From Acinetobacter sp. LoGeW2-3 (lineage in GTDB: Bacteria; Pseudomonadota; Gammaproteobacteria; Pseudomonadales; Moraxellaceae), in the NCBI RefSeq assembly GCF_002688565.1, contig NZ_CP024011.1:2418001-2482000 (forward strand): a DNA stretch of 64,000 bases, given 5' to 3'. The notes under the pieces are model-generated. The model was given only the letters and a program-made list of their open reading frames with translations, did no database searches and was not told the origin of the DNA. A program made the translations under genes and the position numbers. This document shows positions 54,702-62,674 of this stretch, piece by piece; position 1 is the stretch's first letter; each line of letters opens with the position of its first letter.

Positions 54702-55160
54702 ATGCAGCCAATGGAACTTAGTCTGGCAGTCAAGCTGGCAATTTTATTTAGTGGAATTTTCTTGTGGGTGGGCATGCTGACAGGAGTGTGGAAATATTTG
54801 CAGATCCGCAGTTCAGCTCAGTCACGGGCACATTATTATGTGGATATCGCGCATCGTAGTAGTTTGCTGTATGCACCGGCAGCGCTGATTCTTGCGGTGC
54901 TGGCTTATTATTCTCAATTTTCAGACAATATAAATTTAATTTGCGTGGTATCGAATCTGGCATTTTTCAGCTTTTCAATTGGCGCTTATATCTTGCATGG
55001 CATCTTGAAAGATACCACCAACCAATTCAGAAAACCGCATCAATTGGGCAAATTTCAATTACCAGGCATATTGATGACTTTGGCGATGATCGGATTAATT
55101 TTGGCGGAACTGGGTGGAACAGGAGTTTTGCTTTGGGGCGCAGCGCAGGGACTTTTTTAG
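54702..55160 (+). CDS. Four-helix integral membrane protein, unknown function
   Basis: 152 residues with four hydrophobic segments (about 7-27, 50-66, 73-95, 118-142). The loop between the first two contains YLQIRSSAQSRAHYYVDIAHRSSLLY. GGAATAGAG lies before ATG 54702. No family recognised with confidence. It is convergent with a small membrane protein gene; a perfect inverted repeat and a palindrome lie between them. Confidence 0.78.
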   Translation: MQPMELSLAVKLAILFSGIFLWVGMLTGVWKYLQIRSSAQSRAHYYVDIAHRSSLLYAPAALILAVLAYYSQFSDNINLICVVSNLAFFSFSIGAYILHGILKDTTNQFRKPHQLGKFQLPGILMTLAMIGLILAELGGTGVLLWGAAQGLF

Positions 55161-55220
55161 GTTATTTTTATTCTAAGTTGGAAGAGACAATACTTGAATT
55201 GGACTTTTCTTTTTCTTCTA

Positions 55221-55253
55221 CCATATGGATGAGTGGCCAAGTCATCCATATGG
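55221..55253. repeat. Perfect 12-bp inverted repeat between convergent genes
   Basis: CCATATGGATGA (55221-55232) is exactly inverted at 55242-55253 with a 9-nt spacer. There is no T-run after it, so it is not a standard terminator. Confidence 0.6.
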
Positions 55254-55254
55254 T

Positions 55255-55270
55255 TCAACACCGGTGTTGA
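55255..55270. repeat. Perfect 16-bp palindrome
   Basis: TCAACACCGGTGTTGA lies two bases after the preceding inverted repeat and directly abuts the stop codon of the minus-strand gene. Confidence 0.6.
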
Positions 55271-55486
55271 TTAGCGATATTTCTGGTCAATGACCACCCA
55301 CAGGTAAAATGCAGCCGAGACGATCAGCGCATACGCTAAGTACTCTGGCTTTAAATTTCCTTGAATTACGCAATGCACGATTAAAGTCAACATAAGCGCA
55401 AAGGTGGTGCTTAAAAACACCACAAGGTTTGAATTGGCTTTAAGAGCGTCAATGAAGACTTGCTTATTGAAATGTATTGATAACAT
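55271..55486 (-). CDS. Small two-span membrane protein
   Basis: 71 residues from ATG 55486, chosen because AGGAGG (minus strand, 55494-55499) is 7 nt away; the ATG at 55492 would overlap that site too closely. Two hydrophobic helices (about 22-40 and 50-66) are joined by VIQGNLKPEY. Family not recognised. Predicted inner membrane. Confidence 0.72.
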   Translation of the reverse strand: MLSIHFNKQVFIDALKANSNLVVFLSTTFALMLTLIVHCVIQGNLKPEYLAYALIVSAAFYLWVVIDQKYR

Positions 55487-56075
55487 CTCCATCCCTCCTA
55501 TTTTTAGTGTTATTGATGTCCAAAACTGAGTGAATTAATCAGAATTGAACATACAGTTGTACTGCGAATACTAGAACTTTTCAATAGCTCCGGATGACTG
55601 TGTTAGAGAAATACAGAAACTTTAGTCTTAGAGCCAAAAAAAATATCAAAGTACAGCAATTTATCTGGACCATTTAAGCGCTTAAATTGGGGTTTAAGGG
55701 TGGATTAGTGAATAAAACTTAAATGGTACAAGCGGAAAAATGCAAATTGTACGCCACAATCTGTGATTTACTGGGAAGAGAGTGTAAGCACGTGTATATG
55801 GAATGCGTAAGAATAATAAATTGTGTTGGAATATTGATATAAGTTAATGAAATTGAATAATTTTGAAAATGATTGTAGCGGTTTGGTCAAATGAATATCT
55901 GGATTGTTTCATAGATGGGTTTTCATCAACTTCATTTAATTAAACGCTTTCGGATGAAACATTATGCAGTGAATTGAACCAATAAATGTCCGTTTGGGTA
56001 AAACCTGACAATTATTGATCATGCTTAAATCGTGTTTTGGGTAAAAAGACGATTTACTGACACTGCCCAGAAAGA
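55487..56075. other. 590-bp intergenic region
   Basis: AT-rich. It holds the promoter of the small membrane protein, a perfect 16-bp palindrome ATTTAAGCGCTTAAAT at 55672-55687, and the region downstream of brnQ. A 39-codon frame (55723-55842) lacks a ribosome-binding site and is not called. Confidence 0.5.
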
Positions 56076-57362
56076 TTAGTTTCTGATACGGTCAATCACA
56101 GCTGAAATCACGAGAATAATCAGGGCTGGGATAAGCCATGCCATGTTTTGTTCAGAAAGCGGTAAATTCTGTAGTACTTCAGGTAAATCAAAGCCGGCAA
56201 CTTTAAGACCATCAAATACACCGAAAATGAATGCAACCAGTGTGGTTGGTGCAACGACTTGAGCAGGCTTTTTAAAGAAATGTCCGCAGAAGCTCAGCAG
56301 GATCACTGCAATGGCAGGCGGATAAATCGCGCTCAGTACAGGCACAGAAACAGCAATCAGTTTGGTCAAACCGAGGTTTGAAATCACCAGCGAAAAGCCA
56401 ACCAGAACAAATACAAATGCTTTATATGGCAAGCGGGTAATCGACGAGAAGTATTCAGCACATGCGCAGGTCAAGCCAATCGCCGTTACCATGCAAGCAA
56501 TAAAGATCATGGTGGCAAGGAAATATGCACCCATATCACCAAAGGCATGCTGTACATAAGCGTGCAGAATAATCGCACCATTGGCAGCATTCGGTGCAAT
56601 TTCATGACTGCCTAGGCCTAATTTAAACAGGCTTAGATAAACCAGAGTCAGGCCGATGCCGGAAATAATGGCAGCATTTACCGCATATTTGGTAATCAGT
56701 TTGCGGTCAGTTACGCCCCGAGAAGTAATAGCGCGGACAATCACAATACCAAACACCAATGCACCTAAAGTATCCATGGTCAGATAACCATTGACGATGC
56801 CTTCAGTAACCGGACTGGTGACATAGTTGCCTACTGCCGCAGGTGGATTGCTGGCTGGAATAAACACTGCAGCCACACCTAAAATGATTAAAGCGATAAT
56901 TTTTAATGGAGACAGGAAATAACCTACAGTATCCAGAATTTTGTTTGGATAAAGAGATACCAATGTCACCACAGCAAAATAGATCACGCTATAGATCAGC
57001 AGGTTGCTTGGTTCATTGCCAAAATAAGATGAGAAACCAATTTCATAAGAAACGGTTGCAGTACGTGGTGTTGCGAATAAAGGTCCAACAGTTAGATAAC
57101 AGACCACTGTCAGTAAAAGACTTGCAGCTTTACCTAAAGGAGAACTTAAGATCTGGATTGAACCTTCAACACGAGACAACGCCACGATGGTGATAACAGG
57201 CAGGCCAACTGCAGTAACCAGGAAACCTAGGGCAGCTAACCATACATGCTCACCGGCTTGTTGAGCCACAATCGGTGGAAAGATAATGTTGCCGGCACCA
57301 ATGAACAGTGCAAAGGTCATAAAACCTAAGGCAACAATATCCCGGGTACGGAGACTTGTCAT
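56076..57362 (-). CDS. brnQ: Branched-chain amino acid transporter (LIVCS family)
   Basis: 428 residues with 12 hydrophobic segments. It has the family-defining first helix FALFIGAGNIIFPPIVAQQAG and GPLFATPRTATVSYEIG near residue 92. BrnQ imports Leu, Ile and Val with Na+ or H+. There is no operon partner. Length and motifs match the family. Confidence 0.95.
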   Translation of the reverse strand: MTSLRTRDIVALGFMTFALFIGAGNIIFPPIVAQQAGEHVWLAALGFLVTAVGLPVITIVALSRVEGSIQILSSPLGKAASLLLTVVCYLTVGPLFATPRTATVSYEIGFSSYFGNEPSNLLIYSVIYFAVVTLVSLYPNKILDTVGYFLSPLKIIALIILGVAAVFIPASNPPAAVGNYVTSPVTEGIVNGYLTMDTLGALVFGIVIVRAITSRGVTDRKLITKYAVNAAIISGIGLTLVYLSLFKLGLGSHEIAPNAANGAIILHAYVQHAFGDMGAYFLATMIFIACMVTAIGLTCACAEYFSSITRLPYKAFVFVLVGFSLVISNLGLTKLIAVSVPVLSAIYPPAIAVILLSFCGHFFKKPAQVVAPTTLVAFIFGVFDGLKVAGFDLPEVLQNLPLSEQNMAWLIPALIILVISAVIDRIRN

Positions 57363-57700
57363 AGAGGGAGAATAAACAGATAAAAGAAAGCGATTTTAGA
57401 GGAAATGGGCTAATTTTTGCAGTCTATTTTGTGGCTGCAAGCCTTGATTTTACTGATCGCCATCATCGTAAAACCGATCATTCAAATTCTGGTAGAAATA
57501 TATAATTGAAATTTATTAATAATTAAACTTTTAGTGTGTTCTAATTTTAAAAATGCTAAAAACAAGAAGATATTCAGTTGTACAAATAGTCAACGATTTT
57601 ATTTTTCAGTTGAAGCGTACTACACGATAGTAGCAATTGATGTGCGACATTGATCACTAAAAAGGACTATAATTCATCTATTCAAACTGAGGATAAGCAC
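57363..57700. other. Divergent promoter region of brnQ and map
   Basis: About 340 bp. It contains a hydrophobic TTG-initiated frame (57417-57509, 30 residues) with only a distant GAGG, not called as a gene. Otherwise promoter DNA. Confidence 0.5.
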
Positions 57701-58495
57701 ATGAGAGCTTCTACGATAAGTCTTAAAACTGAACAAGATATCGAAAAACTTCGTATATCGGGCCGTCTGGCGGCTGAGGTTTTAGCGATGATCGGGGAGC
57801 ATGTGAAGCCGGGTGTCACGACTGAATATCTGGATGATATCTGTAATGACTTTATCGTGAATACCCTCAAGGTGATTCCGGCGAATGTGGGTTATTACGG
57901 TTATACCAAAACCACCTGTATTTCACCAAATGAAGTGGTCTGTCATGGGATCCCATCACCAACGACTATCTTAAAAGATGGCGATATTATCAATATCGAC
58001 GTTGCAATTATTAAAGATGGCTATTTTGGTGATACCAGCCGTATGTATTACGTGGGTACACCTTCAGCTGAAGCGAAAAAACTGGTTGAAACCACTTATG
58101 AGGCGATGGTTGCTGGTATTCATGCAGTCAAACCGGGTGCAACTTTGGGTGATATCGGTTATGCGATTCAGTCTGTTGCTCATCGTGAAGGTTATAGCAT
58201 TGTACGAGAATACTGTGGTCATGGCATTGGTAAGGTATACCATGAACAGCCAAACGTGCTGCACTATGGTCAACCAGGTCAGGGCATTGTGCTGAAAAAA
58301 GGCATGGTGTTTACCATTGAGCCAATGGTCAATCTGGGGAAAGCGCGTGTGAAAGAACTTAAAGATGGCTGGACAGTTGTCACTGCAGATAAATCATTAT
58401 CTGCGCAATGGGAACACATGGTTTATGTGACTGATACCGGCTTTGAATTGTTATCACCTTGGCCAGAAGGTACAGGCTCTTATCCTGAAATCTAA
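57701..58495 (+). CDS. map: Methionine aminopeptidase, type I
   Basis: 264 residues from ATG 57701, which has GAGGA 7-10 nt upstream; a frame extending 17 codons earlier is rejected. Metal ligands Asp100, Asp111, His174, Glu207 and Glu238 are all in place, with the substrate His82 in VVCHGIP. It removes the initiator Met from nascent proteins. Not linked to rpsB as in some bacteria. A terminator follows. Confidence 0.95.
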   Translation: MRASTISLKTEQDIEKLRISGRLAAEVLAMIGEHVKPGVTTEYLDDICNDFIVNTLKVIPANVGYYGYTKTTCISPNEVVCHGIPSPTTILKDGDIINIDVAIIKDGYFGDTSRMYYVGTPSAEAKKLVETTYEAMVAGIHAVKPGATLGDIGYAIQSVAHREGYSIVREYCGHGIGKVYHEQPNVLHYGQPGQGIVLKKGMVFTIEPMVNLGKARVKELKDGWTVVTADKSLSAQWEHMVYVTDTGFELLSPWPEGTGSYPEI

Positions 58496-58524
58496 ATAAA
58501 AGATCATTATCTAACTATAGAAAG

Positions 58525-58554
58525 CACTGATTTTGAAGGAATCAGTGTTTTTTT
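58525..58554 (+). terminator. Terminator after map
   Basis: CACTGATT/AATCAGTG, 8-bp stem with 7-nt loop and seven T. Confidence 0.88.
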
Positions 58555-58751
58555 ATTGTAAATGAGCATATACACACGATTTCAAAACGATACAAAATAC
58601 TACAGCCCGCAGTGGAGTAAATGATATTCATTCTCTATATTTATATGAAGTAAATAGATATGTCCTATCAGTCTTTCTTATTCACTATTTTCATAACACT
58701 AAGTGATTCAAGCTGCAAAGAAAGATAAAGATATCATATTCATATTTTTGT

Positions 58752-58829
58752 TTTCCAGAGTAGTTGTATACCCCTTAATGCTGTAGTGACTCTGAGTAGC
58801 TCATCCCTGGTGGATGGGCTTTTTTTTTT
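58752..58829 (+). ncRNA. C4-like antisense small RNA candidate
   Basis: A compact unit of about 78 nt. A CAGAG/CTCTG stem (58756-58760 and 58790-58794) encloses the unpaired core GTTGTATACCCCTTAATGC. It is followed by an intrinsic terminator, stem AGCTCATCC/GGATGGGCT and ten T residues. This layout, size and the CCCCTT core match my recollection of the phage P1/P7 C4 immunity RNA and of the C4-similar RNAs in Acinetobacter. The upstream AT-rich stretch with TATCAT near 58733 could be its -10 box. The terminator has no protein gene on this strand to serve, which supports a separate RNA. Confidence 0.6.
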
Positions 58830-58841
58830 GTTAATTGAAAA

Positions 58842-59105
58842 TTACGGTTTTCTAAAGGCCAATGCATTTTTTATCACAATACCTGTAAGAGCTATCGTTA
58901 AAATAGCAATAAACCATATATTTTCAGATATATCATCTCCTCTCAGTGAAAGTAAGCCAACAGCTAAGAAAGGAGAGGTTATAGCTAATAAAATTGATCT
59001 AATGAGTCTCATCTGTTTATCATTTTTTGCAATTTCTGGTCTTGAAGCTTTAATCAAAAATTCACTAGTAAAAATTAATCCTATAGAAATTATTAGTAGC
59101 CACAT
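58842..59105 (-). CDS. Small membrane protein
   Basis: 87 residues, AGGGG 6 nt before the ATG. Hydrophobic segments at about 2-17, 36-52 and 63-80 suggest two to three helices, with a charged loop ASRPEIAKNDKQMRL. No family recognised. It is preceded 37 bp upstream by a 31-residue membrane microprotein in the same direction, so the two may be co-transcribed. AT-rich relative to the surroundings. Confidence 0.68.
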   Translation of the reverse strand: MWLLIISIGLIFTSEFLIKASRPEIAKNDKQMRLIRSILLAITSPFLAVGLLSLRGDDISENIWFIAILTIALTGIVIKNALAFRKP

Positions 59106-59142
59106 ATATTTCCCCTCTCAAATACTCTAAATAAATATTGTT

Positions 59143-59238
59143 CTATTTCCCCAATGGAAAGCCATGAAACATCCATTGCATTGCCCATAAAATGATTAAA
59201 ACTATAATTATTAAAAAGACAATTTCCAATTTTTTCAT
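59143..59238 (-). CDS. 31-residue single-span membrane microprotein
   Basis: The frame encodes MKKLE, a hydrophobic helix (IVFLIIIVLIILWAMQWMF) and a short polar end (HGFPLGK). The basic N-terminus and single span suggest an inner-membrane microprotein. There is no clear ribosome-binding site (A-rich GATAGTAAAAA). Directly upstream of the 87-residue membrane protein in the same direction. Confidence is moderate because of the weak initiation site. Confidence 0.5.
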   Translation of the reverse strand: MKKLEIVFLIIIVLIILWAMQWMFHGFPLGK

Positions 59239-59301
59239 TTTTTACTATCAAAATAAAATCTTAATTGATTCAGGTAAGAGTATTTCGCAAAAAGTCCTTT
59301 T

Positions 59302-60201
59302 CTAGTCATGATGCAGATGTTCAACTAGATAATCAATAAATACCCGAACTGCAGGTAGTAAGCCACGACGCGATGGATAAACCATATGGAAAATCCCGTG
59401 TGCTGCTTTCCATTCTGGGAGAACGCGTACCAGTTCACCGCGTTCAACATATTGCTGCACCACGTTATCCGGTAACAGGGTAATGCCACAGCCCGAAGCT
59501 GCCAGTTGTGCCAGCATGCTCAGATCGGAACCGAGTACAGTAGGCGTGACACGAATTTTTTTCTGTTCCAGATGACCGTTATTTAAAACCAAAAACTGCT
59601 CGGTATGTTCATCAGCCATACTCAGGATTTTATGGTCAGAAAGTTCTTCTGGATTTTTCAGATGACCAAATTCATTTAAATAACCTTGGCTAGAAAATAG
59701 ATGCTGCTCGATCTGGTCAAACTGGCGGATCACCAGATTTGGATCATCATCCAGACTGGAACGTACACGTAGGGCAATATCAAAACCCTCATTAATAATA
59801 TCCACACGGCGGTTGGTCACCATCATCTGAATCTTGATTTCAGGATATTGCTTCAGGAAAGTGGGAAGGATTCGTGCAATTTCGTTTTGTGCGATAGATA
59901 CGGGTAGACTAAGCTTAATAATGCCGCGTGGTTCAGTACTTAGATGATCGACCAGATCATGAGCGGCTTGAGCAGCATTGAGCATAACCTGCGCATGGCG
60001 ATAGATATTCATACCGATATCAGTGACAGCAAAATGGCGTGAACTGCGCTGGATCAGACGCACACCCAGCCGTTCTTCCAGATTATAGACCCGGCGACTC
60101 AGCTTAGATTTGGGAATATCAGTCGCACGCTCTGCTGCACTAAAGCCACCATGCTCCACCACTTGAGCAAAACAGTAAAAATCATCTAGATCCGTTAGCA
60201 T
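59302..60201 (-). CDS. LysR family transcriptional regulator
   Basis: 299 residues from ATG 60201, which starts directly at the HTH domain (MLTDLDDFYCFAQVVEHGGF); a frame extending 20 codons upstream is rejected. The recognition region is PKSKLSRRVYNLEERLGVRL. The C-terminal periplasmic-binding-like domain (about 88-290) senses an unknown effector. Proteins of this length and pattern regulate adjacent oxidoreductase or stress genes, but no such gene is divergent here; cobB lies upstream in the same direction. Confidence 0.92.
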   Translation of the reverse strand: MLTDLDDFYCFAQVVEHGGFSAAERATDIPKSKLSRRVYNLEERLGVRLIQRSSRHFAVTDIGMNIYRHAQVMLNAAQAAHDLVDHLSTEPRGIIKLSLPVSIAQNEIARILPTFLKQYPEIKIQMMVTNRRVDIINEGFDIALRVRSSLDDDPNLVIRQFDQIEQHLFSSQGYLNEFGHLKNPEELSDHKILSMADEHTEQFLVLNNGHLEQKKIRVTPTVLGSDLSMLAQLAASGCGITLLPDNVVQQYVERGELVRVLPEWKAAHGIFHMVYPSRRGLLPAVRVFIDYLVEHLHHD

Positions 60202-60284
60202 CAGTTCATTCCATATACGCAACAATGAAGTGATTAAAAAATTATTGTTGCAATGTGTCAATGCTGGCTTTGTCTTTTTATCAC

Positions 60285-60992
60285 TTAGGTAACTTCATTC
60301 AGTAGCTTATCTTTGAGATATTGCATGCCTTGAGTTGCTGTCATGACAATCTTTTCAAACTGAGGAGGTAAGTGCTGCTGATTGGCTTTTGGATCAATAT
60401 AGTAAGCGGTGCAATTTGGTGGAATTTCATGAATTAAACCAGCGACCGGATAGACCTGTAAGCTGGTACCTATCACGATAAAAATATCGGCATCCTGGAC
60501 GCAGTCCTGTGCTTCTTCATAAGCTGGAACCGCTTCACCAAACCAGACCACATGTGGACGCAATGGATAGCCATCCTTACAGAAATGTTTGTTGAGATCC
60601 AGTTCAGCACCTTCAATCGGATAAAATTCGGTGCTGTATTGAGCCTTCGGTCCAGAGGTTTTCGCAAGACGGATATTGCCATGTAGATGAATGACCTTCG
60701 AGCTTCCGGCACGTTCATGCAGGTCATCAATATTCTGGGTAATTACATGTACATCATAGGCATCTTCTAGTTCGGCAATCAGTTGATGCGCGGCATTCGG
60801 TTGAGCAGCCAGAATCTTTTTACGCCGTTCATTATAGAAACGTTGTACCAGAGCAGGGTCACGTCGCCAGGCTTCAGGTGTCGCTACATCTTCGACACGG
60901 TGCTGTTCCCAAAGACCATCACTATCACGAAAAGTATTAATCCCACTTTCGGCACTCATGCCCGCACCTGAAAAGACCACCAGTTTTTTCAT
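60285..60992 (-). CDS. cobB: NAD-dependent protein deacylase (SIR2 family), lacking the zinc-binding cysteines
   Basis: 235 residues. NAD-binding GAGMSAESGINTFRD (9-23), TQNIDDLHERAG (85-96) and the catalytic His104 (HLHGN). Tyr53 and Arg56 (FYNER) match the desuccinylase/demalonylase signature of SIRT5/CobB-type enzymes. The zinc module is changed: the expected four Cys between the catalytic His and LRPHVVWFGE are reduced to one (Cys138). Known zinc-less sirtuins exist, so activity is still possible. Neighbour genes do not indicate a substrate. Confidence 0.9.
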   Translation of the reverse strand: MKKLVVFSGAGMSAESGINTFRDSDGLWEQHRVEDVATPEAWRRDPALVQRFYNERRKKILAAQPNAAHQLIAELEDAYDVHVITQNIDDLHERAGSSKVIHLHGNIRLAKTSGPKAQYSTEFYPIEGAELDLNKHFCKDGYPLRPHVVWFGEAVPAYEEAQDCVQDADIFIVIGTSLQVYPVAGLIHEIPPNCTAYYIDPKANQQHLPPQFEKIVMTATQGMQYLKDKLLNEVT

Positions 60993-61009
60993 CTTGCTTC
61001 CTTATTCCT

Positions 61010-61939
61010 TTAAGCTGTGTGATAGCTAGACTTGGCATTAGCTTTTAAGAATGCTGAAATTTCCTTACCAAATTTGACTGGTTCAGTAAGCAGCGGAGTA
61101 TGCCCGGATTTCTCAAAACGCACATGTTTGGCATGCGGAATGCTCTGGGCAATCAGAGTTTGACCTTCAACGGGATACAGCTTGGACTGTGCACCGCTTA
61201 GGAACGTCACTGGACATTGCAGTTTCTGGATCGCAGTACGGTAATCTTCCCGATGATAGAGATAATTATTGATATACCAAGCCATATAGTCGACCAGATT
61301 CGACGGCAATAACAGGCTTTGCAGGCGTGGCTGATTTAAAATCCATTCAAAGGCTTTCAGACTGTATTTATTGTTATTTTGCAGGCCAATAAACTGCAGC
61401 CAGAGCTTGGCGATCTGATGGCGGGTGTTGCTGTCCAGATCTTTAATGTATTTCACATCCTGATGCTGTGCCAGTAATTCTGAAATCTGGGTCAACAGAG
61501 AAATAAAGACCGGATGATGTTCGCCAAACAGGCCATAAGCCCAGCTGTCATCGACTGGAATTTTCGGCGTCTGGTCAATATGCAGATAGGCAGTGACATG
61601 CTCGGCAAAATCTGCATATTGCATGCCATGCATGGCGGTTGTTGCACCCATGGAATAGGCAATCACAATCACCTTATCGAGATTTAACTGTTGCATCACG
61701 GATTGTACATCCAGCCAGTGACTGGAAATCGCATCCATCTCTGGAATCTTGCAATCACTGGAGGCGCCAAAACCGCGCCATTCTGGAATAATAAATCTAA
61801 ACTGATGCCGGTGTGGATAGAGAAATGCCGCCCATTGCCAGCTCAACATCCCTAGACCAGACAACACCAGCACAGGCTGACCCTGTCCATATTCGCGTAC
61901 AAAAAGCTTTTCGCCGTCGGGCATTTTGTAATATGACAT
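61010..61939 (-). CDS. Alpha/beta hydrolase
   Basis: 309 residues. Opening YYKMPDGEKLFVREYGQGQP, oxyanion region VLSGLGM, nucleophile elbow AYSMGA (Ser about 117), and the C-terminal His in KSGHTPLL (about 286). It belongs to the broad esterase/epoxide-hydrolase-like group. It starts 24 nt after the PadR gene in the same direction, so the two may be co-transcribed. Substrate unknown. Confidence 0.85.
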   Translation of the reverse strand: MSYYKMPDGEKLFVREYGQGQPVLVLSGLGMLSWQWAAFLYPHRHQFRFIIPEWRGFGASSDCKIPEMDAISSHWLDVQSVMQQLNLDKVIVIAYSMGATTAMHGMQYADFAEHVTAYLHIDQTPKIPVDDSWAYGLFGEHHPVFISLLTQISELLAQHQDVKYIKDLDSNTRHQIAKLWLQFIGLQNNNKYSLKAFEWILNQPRLQSLLLPSNLVDYMAWYINNYLYHREDYRTAIQKLQCPVTFLSGAQSKLYPVEGQTLIAQSIPHAKHVRFEKSGHTPLLTEPVKFGKEISAFLKANAKSSYHTA

Positions 61940-61963
61940 AGACTGAGTCCTTATTGTTCTATG

Positions 61964-62515
61964 CTAGCCAGCAGCTGTATCATTGAATTGTTTTAATTTT
62001 GGAATAATGGTTTCTAACCAGGCAATCCAGCCTTCTTCCAGGTCGATGCCGAGTTGCAGAATCATTTTATGAATATACAAGGTGCGGTTCTGTTCGTCTG
62101 CTGTTGCAAAATCTTTAGTAAAAATTTGCTGGTAAATATTGAGCTTTTCTTTGTGCAGTTCCAGATGTCTTTCCAGCTCCGGCAAGATGGTATTGCTCCC
62201 CATTTGGGCTTCAGCACGTAGGCGCACCATCAACTCCTCACGTAGCTGGGCTGGGGGACTTTGTTCTAGCATCCAGTTAGCTAGTTCTTCACGTCCTGGA
62301 CGTTCCACTTTATAAGTCTTTTTGCGTGAGCCGCTGTCTTCTTCTTCAATGGTCGAGATCCAGCCTTTTTGTAACATGGCATTCAATTCACGATAGATCT
62401 GCTGATGGGAAGCATTCCAGAAAAAGCCCATCGAACGGTCAAAGCGGCGTCCTAACTCAATACCGGTACTTGGTTTTTCCAGTAAACTGGTCAATAGAAC
62501 ATGCGATAAAGACAT
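61964..62515 (-). CDS. PadR family transcriptional regulator
   Basis: 183 residues. The N-terminal winged helix (about 1-80; SHVLLTSLLEKPSTGIELGRRFDRS, then NASHQQIYRELNAMLQKGW) is followed by the C-terminal helical domain of the Vir_act_alpha_C type (about 95-175). PadR regulators repress a divergent gene and release on binding a small molecule. It is divergent from fadH, and two near-identical 16-bp palindromes lie between them (62548-62563 and 62590-62605), very likely its binding sites. Confidence 0.9.
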   Translation of the reverse strand: MSLSHVLLTSLLEKPSTGIELGRRFDRSMGFFWNASHQQIYRELNAMLQKGWISTIEEEDSGSRKKTYKVERPGREELANWMLEQSPPAQLREELMVRLRAEAQMGSNTILPELERHLELHKEKLNIYQQIFTKDFATADEQNRTLYIHKMILQLGIDLEEGWIAWLETIIPKLKQFNDTAAG

Positions 62516-62547
62516 AAACGTCTCAAGAAAAATGACTCAGGATTATT

Positions 62548-62563
62548 ATGCAACATGTTGCAT
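62548..62563. promoter_or_regulatory. Likely PadR operator 1
   Basis: Perfect 16-bp palindrome ATGCAACATGTTGCAT between the PadR gene and fadH. Its spacing to operator 2 is 42 bp centre to centre, close to four helical turns. Confidence 0.7.
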
Positions 62564-62589
62564 AAAAATCAATTCTGAACTATAAATTA

Positions 62590-62605
62590 ATGCAACAAGT
62601 TGCAT
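62590..62605. promoter_or_regulatory. Likely PadR operator 2
   Basis: ATGCAACAAGTTGCAT, identical to operator 1 except for one central base. It lies nearer fadH and could block its promoter. Confidence 0.7.
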
Positions 62606-62674
62606 AAAAGCTGGTGATTGAGGGGAAATTTCACATCAGCCGATATAAAAATAGCCAGCTGACAGGCACGCTAA

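Noticed and set aside
55723..55842. 39-codon plus-strand frame with several Cys
   Set aside because: No ribosome-binding site and atypical composition.
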